From: Cupriavidus respiraculi
Lineage (GTDB): Bacteria > Pseudomonadota > Gammaproteobacteria > Burkholderiales > Burkholderiaceae
Length of the DNA: 64,000 nt
Assembly (NCBI RefSeq): GCF_914271545.1
Contig: NZ_CAJZAH010000002.1
Coordinates: forward strand, 248,001 to 312,000
Direction of reading: 5' to 3'
Below are positions 57,823 through 64,000 of the stretch, piece by piece (positions within the stretch are counted from its first letter, which is position 1; each line of letters begins with the position of its first letter). Below the pieces are notes generated by a model. It had not been told where the DNA came from. It did no database searches and saw nothing but the letters and a program-made list of their open reading frames with translations. The translations under genes were made by a program, and so were the position numbers.

Positions 57823-58704
57823 ATGCCCCAGCCCCAAGCGCCCGCCAGTGCGGCGACGCCGGAATTCAACGTCGACCACTACGAGAACTTCCCGGTGGCC
57901 AGCATCCTGCTGCCCCGCCGCTTGCGGCGATCGGTCGCGGTGATCTATCACTTCGCCCGCACCGCGGACGATCTGGCGGACGAAGGCGACGCCGCCCCCG
58001 CCGAACGCCTGGCCGCGCTGGCCGACATGGCGGCCGCGCTGGACCGCATCGGCGCCGGCGAGGATCCCGGCACACCGGCGATGCGCGCGCTGGCCGGCGT
58101 CATCGCCGAACACGCGCTGCCGCTGCCGCTGTTCCACGATCTGCTGGACGCCTTCCGGCAGGATGTGACCGTACACCGCCACCCCGACTGGGACAGCCTG
58201 CTGGACTACTCGCGCCGCTCGGCCAATCCGGTGGGCCGGCTGATGCTCCATCTGTACGGCGCGGTCAGCGCCCAGCGGCTGGCCCAGGCCGATGCGATCT
58301 GCACGGGCCTGCAACTGGCCAACTTCTGGCAGGACGTGGCGATCGACCACGCGCGGGGCCGCATCTACCTGCCTGCGGACGCGATGGCGCGCCACGGCGT
58401 GGACGAGGCCGCGCTGGCCGCGCTGGCCGCGCAGCGCTGCGACGCGCGCTGGATCGCGCTGATGCGGGAGCTGCAGATGCGCACGAGGGCGATGCTACAA
58501 TCCGGCGCTTCGCTCGCGCTGACGCTGCCGCCCACGCTGGAGAAGCGCATCGGCTGGGAGCTGCGGCTGGTCGTCCAGGGCGGCCTGCGCATCCTCGAAC
58601 GGATCGAGATGGCCGGCTTCGACGTCTTTCGCCACCGGCCCAAGCTCGGTCCCGCGGACTGGATCGTGATGCTGTGGCGCGCGGCGCGGATGCGGCGGCC
58701 CTGA
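57823..58704 (+). CDS. hpnC: Hydroxysqualene synthase HpnC
   Basis: A 293-aa squalene/phytoene-synthase family protein. Asp-rich motifs are HFARTADDLADEGD (residues about 42-55) and NFWQDVAIDHARGRIYLPAD (about 168-187), both coordinating Mg-diphosphate. In the three-enzyme bacterial route HpnC converts presqualene diphosphate to hydroxysqualene. It is the first gene of the hpnCDE cluster. The ATG at 57823 is chosen because upstream open frame lacks similarity. It is followed by hpnD after 65 bp. Confidence 0.94.
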   Translation: MPQPQAPASAATPEFNVDHYENFPVASILLPRRLRRSVAVIYHFARTADDLADEGDAAPAERLAALADMAAALDRIGAGEDPGTPAMRALAGVIAEHALPLPLFHDLLDAFRQDVTVHRHPDWDSLLDYSRRSANPVGRLMLHLYGAVSAQRLAQADAICTGLQLANFWQDVAIDHARGRIYLPADAMARHGVDEAALAALAAQRCDARWIALMRELQMRTRAMLQSGASLALTLPPTLEKRIGWELRLVVQGGLRILERIEMAGFDVFRHRPKLGPADWIVMLWRAARMRRP

Positions 58705-58769
58705 CGGCGGCGCCGCCACCGGTTTCCCAGCGCGAACGACCGCCCCCACCTACCGAGCCAGAGACCGGC

Positions 58770-59606
58770 GTGACGCCCGATCAGTACTGCCAAGACAAAG
58801 CGGCCCAGAGCGGCTCCAGTTTCTACTACAGCTTCCTGTTCCTGCCGCAGGAGCGGCGGCGCGCGATCACCGCGCTGTATGCCTGGTGCCGCGAGGTCGA
58901 CGACGTCGTCGACGATAACCACGACACCGGCGTCGCGCAGCAGCAGCTGGCCTGGTGGCGCGCGGAACTGGCCAGGCTGTTCTCCGGCGCACCCACCCAT
59001 CCCGTCACCCAGGCCCTGCAACCGCATCTGGCTCCGTGCGGCCTGACCCAGCCGATGATGGCCGAGGTCATCGACGGCATGGAAATGGACCTGACGCAGA
59101 CGCGCTATCTGGACGAAATCGCGCTGGACCGCTACTGCCACTGCGTGGCCGGCGTGGTCGGCACCATGAGCGCGCGCATCTTCGGCTATACCGATCCGCG
59201 CACGCTCGAGTTCGCCGAGAAACTTGGGCTGTCCCTGCAGCGCGTCAATATCATCCGCGACGTTGGCGAGGATGCGCGCCGCGGGCGCATCTACCTGCCG
59301 GTCAATACGCTGCAGCGCTTCCAGGTTCCGGCGTCCGAGATCCTCAACGGCAAGCATTCGGAGCGCTTTGTCGCGCTGATGCGCTATCACGCGGACAAGG
59401 CGCGCGAACTGTATCGCGAGGCCCTGGCGCTGCTGCCGCGCGAAGACCGCCGGGCCCAGCGCGCGGGGCTGCTGATGGGGGCGATCTACCAGACGCTGCT
59501 CGACGAGATCGAAGCCAGCAACTTCGAAGTCCTGCACCAGCGCATCTCGCTCACACCGATGCGCAAGTTGTGGATCGCATGGAAGACGTGGATCCGCAAC
59601 CGCTGA
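58770..59606 (+). CDS. hpnD: Presqualene diphosphate synthase HpnD
   Basis: A 278-aa trans-prenyltransferase joining two farnesyl diphosphates into presqualene diphosphate. The first Asp-rich motif is WCREVDDVVDDNHD and the second NIIRDVGEDARRGRIYLPV. It starts with a GTG at 58770 (VTPDQYCQDKAAQSG is the familiar N-terminus of this family). Its 3' end overlaps the hpnE start by 28 bp, implying coupled translation. Confidence 0.94.
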   Translation: MTPDQYCQDKAAQSGSSFYYSFLFLPQERRRAITALYAWCREVDDVVDDNHDTGVAQQQLAWWRAELARLFSGAPTHPVTQALQPHLAPCGLTQPMMAEVIDGMEMDLTQTRYLDEIALDRYCHCVAGVVGTMSARIFGYTDPRTLEFAEKLGLSLQRVNIIRDVGEDARRGRIYLPVNTLQRFQVPASEILNGKHSERFVALMRYHADKARELYREALALLPREDRRAQRAGLLMGAIYQTLLDEIEASNFEVLHQRISLTPMRKLWIAWKTWIRNR

Positions 59607-60973
59607 TCCCCGGCACCGGCGGCAGCATCGGCATCGTCGGCGGCGGCTGGGCCGGCATGGCCGCCGCGCTGGAACTGGCGCAGGCGGGGCGGCACGTGCA
59701 TGTGTTCGAGGCCGCGCCGGTGCTCGGCGGGCGCGCACGCCGCGTCGCGCGCGCGCATCCGCAGGTGGCGGGCGAGCTGGACAACGGCCAGCATCTGCTG
59801 CTCGGCGCCTACCGCCACACGCTGGCGCTGATGCGCCGCGCCGGCGTCGATCCCGACGTCGCCTTCCTGCGCCTGCCGCTGCAGATGGCCTATCCCGACG
59901 GCTGGACCCTCGAAGCCCCGCGCTGGCCGGCGCCGCTGCATCTGCTCGGCATGGGCCTGCGGGCGCGGGGCATCTCGTGGTCCGAGCGCGCCGCGCTGGC
60001 GCGCGTGCTGAGCGAAGTGCGCGCCGGCGAACGGGGTGCACGGCCGCAAACGGTGGCTGCCTGGCTATCGACCACGCCCTGCGCGCTGCGCGATCGCCTG
60101 TGGTATCCGCTGTGCGTCGCCGCGCTCAATACGCCGCCGGAACAGGCCGACGCCGCCGTGTTTCGCCGCGTGCTGCGCGACAGCGTGTTCGCAGCGCGCA
60201 GCGACAGCGATATGCTGGTGCCTCGCCTGGACCTGAGCCGCGTCTTTCCGGAGGCCGCCGCCAACGTCGTGCGGCAGGCCGGCGGCACGGTGGCGACCGG
60301 CGCCACGGTACGGGCCCTGTCGCGCGATGGCGCCCGTGGCCACGGCTGGGTCGTGCATACGGCGAGCGGCGCCACGCACGTCGACAGCGTCGTGATCGCC
60401 ACTGCGCCGCGCCCCGCCGCGCGCCTGCTGGCGCCGCTGCGGGAACAGGCGAGCGCGCTCGCGCCGACGCTGGCCATGCTCGACGGCTTTGCCTACGCGC
60501 CCATCGTCACGCTGCACCTGAACGTCGGCGCGCTGCGGCTGCCCCGCCCTTTCCTCGCGCTGGACGCCGGCGCCCAGGCCCCCGCCCAGTTCGTGTTCGA
60601 CCGCGCGGCGCTGGGCAACGGCGGCGCAGCGCACGACAATGTCTGGTCGGTGGTGATCAGCGCCGCCGATGCCGAGGGCGATCTCGAACAGCCCGAACTC
60701 GCGCGGCGGGTGCGCGCGCAACTGGCACGGCAGCTCGCGCCCTGCCTGCCGCAAGCCAATCGCCTCGCGCAGCCGCGCGGCGACTTCGTCATCGCGGAGC
60801 GCCACGCCACCTTCCGCTGCGTGCCGGGGCTGGCGCGCCCGCACAACCGCACCGGCGTTGCCGGCCTGCTGCTGGCCGGTGACTACACCGACGGTCCCTA
60901 TCCGGCCACGCTGGAGGCGGCCATGCTGAGCGGCTCCGCCGCGGCCGCGCTGTGCATGCAAGCCGAGCCCTGA
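59579..60973 (+). CDS. hpnE: Hydroxysqualene dehydroxylase HpnE
   Basis: A 464-aa FAD enzyme of the amine-oxidase/phytoene-desaturase superfamily that reduces hydroxysqualene to squalene. The N-terminal dinucleotide fold reads GIVGGGWAGMAAALELA (residues about 15-31) followed by VFEAAPVLGGRARR; the C-terminal FAD closure reads LLLAGDYTDGPYPATLEAAMLSG. The start at 59579 lies inside the hpnD end. Together hpnCDE make squalene for hopanoids. The squalene-hopene cyclase gene is not in this window. Confidence 0.94.
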   Translation: MEDVDPQPLIPGTGGSIGIVGGGWAGMAAALELAQAGRHVHVFEAAPVLGGRARRVARAHPQVAGELDNGQHLLLGAYRHTLALMRRAGVDPDVAFLRLPLQMAYPDGWTLEAPRWPAPLHLLGMGLRARGISWSERAALARVLSEVRAGERGARPQTVAAWLSTTPCALRDRLWYPLCVAALNTPPEQADAAVFRRVLRDSVFAARSDSDMLVPRLDLSRVFPEAAANVVRQAGGTVATGATVRALSRDGARGHGWVVHTASGATHVDSVVIATAPRPAARLLAPLREQASALAPTLAMLDGFAYAPIVTLHLNVGALRLPRPFLALDAGAQAPAQFVFDRAALGNGGAAHDNVWSVVISAADAEGDLEQPELARRVRAQLARQLAPCLPQANRLAQPRGDFVIAERHATFRCVPGLARPHNRTGVAGLLLAGDYTDGPYPATLEAAMLSGSAAAALCMQAEP

Positions 60974-61015
60974 TCCCGCCGCTCATCCCGCCAACCTTCA
61001 CGGAAACACATTGCC

Positions 61016-62278
61016 ATGACCGCCTCCGCCACCCTGGGCCAGCTCATTCTTGACCGGGCCGACGAACTCGCCCGCTTCTCCGACATGGAGAACGGGCTGA
61101 CGTGCGCCTTCCTGACGCCGGCGCATCGCGCGGCCGCCGCGCAGCTGGCGCAATGGATGGAAGCGGCCGGCATGACCGTGCGCGTGGATGCCATCGGCAA
61201 TGTCATCGGCCGCTATGCCGCGGACCCGGCCGCCGGCGACGATGCCCGCGTGCTGATGACCGGCTCGCATTTCGATACCGTGCGCAACGGCGGGCGCTAT
61301 GACGGACGGCTCGGCATCCTGCTGCCCATCGCGGTAATCGGGGCGCTGAACGCGCAGGGCATTCGCCTGCCCTATCACTTCGAGGTGGTGGCGTTCGCCG
61401 AGGAGGAAGGGCTGCGCTTCAAGACCAGCTTCCTGGCCAGCAGCGTGCTGGCCGGCCGCTTCGATCCGGCGCTGCTGGAGCGCACCGATACGGAGGGCAT
61501 CACCCTGCGCGAGGCATTGCACGCCTCCGGGCTGCCCGGCGCCGGCGGCCTCGACGCGCTGCGCGCGGGCGCCGTGGACCCGTCGCGCCTGCTGGGCTTC
61601 GTGGAGGTCCATATCGAACAGGGACCGGTGCTGCTGCATCATGGCCTGCCGCTGGGCGTGGTCACGCAGATCGCCGGCAGCAGCCGCTTCCAGGTGCGCG
61701 TGCAGGGGCTGGCCAGCCATGCCGGCACGACGCCGATGACGATGCGCAAGGACGCGGCGGCCGGCGCGGCGGAAATGGTGCTGCTGGTCGAGCGCCGCTG
61801 CGGCGCGGTGCCGACGCTGGTCGGGACCGTAGGGCAGCTGCAGGTGCCGGACGGATCGAGCAACGTCATTCCGGCCGCCTGCCAGTTCTCGATGGATATC
61901 CGCGCGGGAGAGGACGGCATCCGCGAAGCGGCGATCGCCGATATCGTCGCGGGCATCCACGAGATCGCCGCCAGGCGGGGCCTGACGGCCGAGGTGGAAC
62001 GGGTGCCGCCGGTGAACAACGCGCCATGCGCACCCTGGCTGATGCAGCAGTTCGCGGCCGTGCTGACCAAGCGCGGACTGCCGGCTTTCGAACTGCCCTC
62101 GGGCGCCGGGCACGACGCGATGATGATGCATCGCATCACGGACGTGGCGATGCTCTTCGTGCGCTGCGGCAACGGCGGCATCAGCCACAACCCGCTCGAG
62201 ACGATCACGGCGGAGGACGCGCAGCTGGCGGCGGAAGTGTTCGTGGATTTCCTGCGGCATTTCAGGCCAAAGGCCTGA
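61016..62278 (+). CDS. Zn/Mn-dependent hydantoinase/carbamoylase family amidase (HyuC/AllC type)
   Basis: A 420-aa M20-superfamily enzyme. The two-metal ligands are recognisable: His in GSHFDTV, Asp in GGRYDGRLG, Glu pair in FAEEEGLRF, His in EVHIEQGP and the C-terminal His in GISHNPLE. A lid/dimerisation domain is inserted (about 210-330, with GLASHAGTTPM). The family hydrolyses N-carbamoyl-amino acids, allantoate or beta-ureidopropionate; which one is not resolved. It is 42 bp after hpnE but functionally unrelated to it. A link to the hydantoinase at 14764 is possible but they are 42 kb apart. Confidence 0.92.
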   Translation: MTASATLGQLILDRADELARFSDMENGLTCAFLTPAHRAAAAQLAQWMEAAGMTVRVDAIGNVIGRYAADPAAGDDARVLMTGSHFDTVRNGGRYDGRLGILLPIAVIGALNAQGIRLPYHFEVVAFAEEEGLRFKTSFLASSVLAGRFDPALLERTDTEGITLREALHASGLPGAGGLDALRAGAVDPSRLLGFVEVHIEQGPVLLHHGLPLGVVTQIAGSSRFQVRVQGLASHAGTTPMTMRKDAAAGAAEMVLLVERRCGAVPTLVGTVGQLQVPDGSSNVIPAACQFSMDIRAGEDGIREAAIADIVAGIHEIAARRGLTAEVERVPPVNNAPCAPWLMQQFAAVLTKRGLPAFELPSGAGHDAMMMHRITDVAMLFVRCGNGGISHNPLETITAEDAQLAAEVFVDFLRHFRPKA

Positions 62279-62324
62279 TAGCGGGGAGGCGCCGGCGCCC
62301 CGGACCCGCAAGGCAAGGGCCGGC

Positions 62325-62732
62325 TCAGCCGCCCTTGTACATTTCGCGGCCCAGATCCTGCAGGCTTTGCCGCAGCTTGCGGCGTTCGTCGGGCGACAGC
62401 TTGGAGCCATTCGCGGGACGCAGCGCGCGTTCGTTCGCTTCGCGCTGCTCGGCCCGGTGCCTGAGCGCGCGGGCACGCGCTTCACGGTGGGCCTGGCGAT
62501 CGCGCTCGGCGCGCGACGGCGCGTCGGCCTTGCGGCCGGCATGGGCGCTCGGCCGGCCGTTGCCCTGCCGCAGGAATTCGATGCCAGGAGATTGCGCGGC
62601 CGCCGGGGTGGCGGCCAGGAGCAGCGCGATCGCGCTGCCGATGGTGGCGCCGACCGCGGCGGCGACCGCACCGCGCCGGATGCGCGAACGATGCTGCGAA
62701 AATGTCCCCGGGCGGTCGCTTTTGACTTTCAT
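62325..62732 (-). CDS. Small secreted basic hypothetical protein
   Basis: A 135-aa protein with a twin-Arg-containing n-region (SRIRRGAVAAAVGATIGSAI), a hydrophobic core and a cleavage site near AAA-Q (about residue 47). The mature part is very rich in Arg, Ala and Glu (AERDRQAHREARARALRHRA) and likely helical, ending KLSPDERRKLRQSLQDLGRE, a motif seen in small periplasmic helical proteins. I recognise no defined family. It is divergent from ompR across a 302-bp gap. Two copies of gtacgccat lie just upstream of the start. Confidence 0.72.
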   Translation of the reverse strand: MKVKSDRPGTFSQHRSRIRRGAVAAAVGATIGSAIALLLAATPAAAQSPGIEFLRQGNGRPSAHAGRKADAPSRAERDRQAHREARARALRHRAEQREANERALRPANGSKLSPDERRKLRQSLQDLGREMYKGG

Positions 62733-63034
62733 TGATAATGGCGTACTTGGGATGGCGTACCCTGCTTGAATATCCGCGCGCTTAATACCCGCGTCTGCCG
62801 GCTGGCCGGGGCGCGGATCCTGGCGGTCCGCCTGCGGCGACGTGGCGAAACCATCGTGCGCCCCCCAACATAACAGCATCGCCGCACTGCCCGAAAGGCC
62901 CTGTTTCGTGGCAAAAATCAGCGAGCCCGCAGTGTAAGCGGAGCCTTGCCGTACGCCGCCGCGCGACCAAGGTAAAGTGTGTAATTTTTTGTTAAGCCAT
63001 TTTGAGCGAAAGCGTTAATCGCTAAGATACCGCC
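62733..63034. promoter_or_regulatory. 302-bp divergent region upstream of ompR
   Basis: Left end: a 9-bp direct repeat atggcgtac (62738-62746, 62752-62760) close to the small secreted gene start. Right end: a notably AT-rich patch (about 62975-63030) with gttaa repeats, a ttgagc (63003-63008) and a taagat just before the ompR ATG, plausibly the ompR promoter; exact boxes are unclear. No gene is seen between. Confidence 0.45.
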
Positions 63035-63757
63035 ATGGAAAATACCAGCCACAAGATCCTCGTCGTAGACGACGATCCCCGTCTGCGCGACCTGCTGCGC
63101 CGCTATCTTGGCGAGCAGGGCTTTACGGTGCTGGTGGCGGAAAACGCCACCGCGATGAACAAGCTCTGGCTGCGCGAGCGCTTCGACCTGCTGGTGCTCG
63201 ACCTGATGATGCCGGGCGAGGATGGACTGTCGATCTGCCGCCGGCTGCGCGGCGCCAACGACCAGACGCCCATCATCATGCTGACCGCCAAGGGCGAGGA
63301 CGTCGACCGCATCGTCGGCCTGGAAATGGGCGCCGACGATTACCTGCCCAAACCCTTCAATCCGCGCGAACTGATCGCGCGCATCCATGCGGTGCTGCGC
63401 CGCAAGGGACCGGCCGAAGTGCCGGGCGCCCCGTCCGAAACGCCCGAGACCTTCGCCTTCGGCGACTTCGTGCTGAATCTGGCCACCCGCACGCTGACCA
63501 AGAACGACGAGGAAATCACGCTGACCACCGGCGAGTTCTCGGTGCTCAAGGTCTTCGCCCGCCACCCCCGCCAGCCGCTGTCGCGGGAGAAGCTGATGGA
63601 AATGGCCCGCGGCCGCGAATACGAGGTGTTCGACCGCAGCCTGGACGTACAGATTTCCCGTCTGCGCAAGCTGATCGAGCCGGACCCGGGCAACCCCCGC
63701 TTCATCCAGACCGTCTGGGGCCTGGGCTACGTCTTCATTCCCGACGGCGTGAAATAA
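63035..63757 (+). CDS. ompR: Two-component response regulator OmpR
   Basis: A 240-aa OmpR/PhoB-type regulator. The receiver domain (residues 1-125) has Asp12-14, phosphoacceptor Asp56 (LLVLDLMMPGEDG), Thr84 and Lys106 (YLPKPFNP). The winged-helix DNA-binding domain (about 140-238) has LTTGEFSVLKVFARHPRQPLSREKL and the recognition helix FDRSLDVQISRLRKLIE. It is very close to proteobacterial OmpR throughout. It controls porin and envelope genes in response to osmolarity in enteric bacteria. It is followed 15 bp later by its sensor kinase. Confidence 0.95.
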   Translation: MENTSHKILVVDDDPRLRDLLRRYLGEQGFTVLVAENATAMNKLWLRERFDLLVLDLMMPGEDGLSICRRLRGANDQTPIIMLTAKGEDVDRIVGLEMGADDYLPKPFNPRELIARIHAVLRRKGPAEVPGAPSETPETFAFGDFVLNLATRTLTKNDEEITLTTGEFSVLKVFARHPRQPLSREKLMEMARGREYEVFDRSLDVQISRLRKLIEPDPGNPRFIQTVWGLGYVFIPDGVK

Positions 63758-63772
63758 GGCACGGCCGGCATC

Positions 63773-64000
63773 TTGGCGACCGTCATCCGCCGTACGGCGA
63801 CGCGCTTTTTTGGTTCGCTGTTCTGGCGAACCTTCATGCTGATCGCCCTGCTGCTGGCGATCTCGCTCGGTATCTGGTTCCAGAGCTACCGTCTGTTCGA
63901 GCGCGCGCCGCGCGCGCAGCAGATCGCCATGCAGGTGGTGAGCGTGGTCAAGCTCACGCGCGCCGCCCTGCTCTATTCCGACCCCGCGCGCCGGCGCTTC
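63773..64000 (+). CDS. envZ: EnvZ-like sensor histidine kinase, partial (5' end only)
   Basis: The first 76 codons of a membrane sensor kinase: a short basic N-terminus, a first membrane span (FMLIALLLAISLGIWFQSY, residues about 22-40) and the start of a periplasmic loop (RLFERAPRAQQIAMQVVSVVKLTRAALLYSD). That order is typical of EnvZ in Burkholderiales. The start is taken as TTG at 63773; no better start is near. The gene is cut by the window end, so kinase motifs are not visible. Assignment rests on position after ompR and the N-terminal pattern. Confidence 0.8.
   Translation, partial: MATVIRRTATRFFGSLFWRTFMLIALLLAISLGIWFQSYRLFERAPRAQQIAMQVVSVVKLTRAALLYSDPARRRF

Overview
The window is a 64 kb piece of a very GC-rich (well over 60 % by eye) beta-proteobacterial chromosome. 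Gene order and protein sequences point to the Burkholderiaceae, most likely Cupriavidus or a close Ralstonia relative. The main reasons are the tig-clpP-clpX-lon-tRNA-ppiD block, a fused MnmC, hpnCDE squalene genes, an OmpR/EnvZ pair and a giant pseudokinase/ATPase/histidine-kinase hybrid typical of this order. The genus is inferred; no rRNA or other decisive marker is present. I see no prophage, insertion sequence or CRISPR array, and nothing with base composition clearly foreign to its neighbours.

Region by region. 1-10 kb is a signalling and redox cluster. It holds the hybrid sensor kinase (cut by the window start), a LysR regulator, a receiver-only response regulator, a FixJ/LuxR-type response regulator, a 33-residue membrane peptide, a type II NADH-dehydrogenase-like flavoprotein and a PAS-only protein. 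10.4-14.4 kb is purL, bracketed on both sides by REP-like palindromes. 14.8-27.9 kb looks like one catabolic locus. A fused hydantoinase/5-oxoprolinase-type enzyme and its MarR-like regulator run leftward. Rightward, an amidase, a three-gene TRAP importer, a D-amino-acid-dehydrogenase-like flavoenzyme, NAD(P)HX repair enzyme and a DMT exporter are tightly packed. 28-34.5 kb carries pgi, an orphan ABC ATPase head to head with a TesA-type esterase, an ankyrin protein and ppiD.

34.6-41.3 kb is the protein quality-control block (tRNA-Asp, tRNA-Val, lon, clpX, clpP, tig). Several units end in their own terminator, and lon has a heat-shock (sigma-32) type promoter. 41.4-45.2 kb holds translation and RNA modification genes (mnmC, rlmJ, tRNA-Leu) and a small secreted protein. 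45.6-53.2 kb is a second nutrient locus: a complete Dpp/Opp-type ABC importer followed by an amidase and a DUF3830 protein, preceded by an excellent sigma-54 (-24/-12) promoter match. 53.2-57.6 kb is an RND efflux pump and adaptor. 57.8-61 kb is hpnCDE (squalene synthesis for hopanoids). A HyuC-type carbamoylase, a small basic secreted protein, ompR and the start of the envZ-like kinase close the window.

The theme most worth following is scavenging of amides and cyclic amides: two amidases, a hydantoinase/oxoprolinase, a carbamoylase and two importers (TRAP and ABC) lie within 48 kb, one of them with a probable nitrogen-type sigma-54 promoter. The substrates cannot be read from sequence alone. 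Long open frames on the strand opposite most genes are GC-rich coding shadows and are not annotated.
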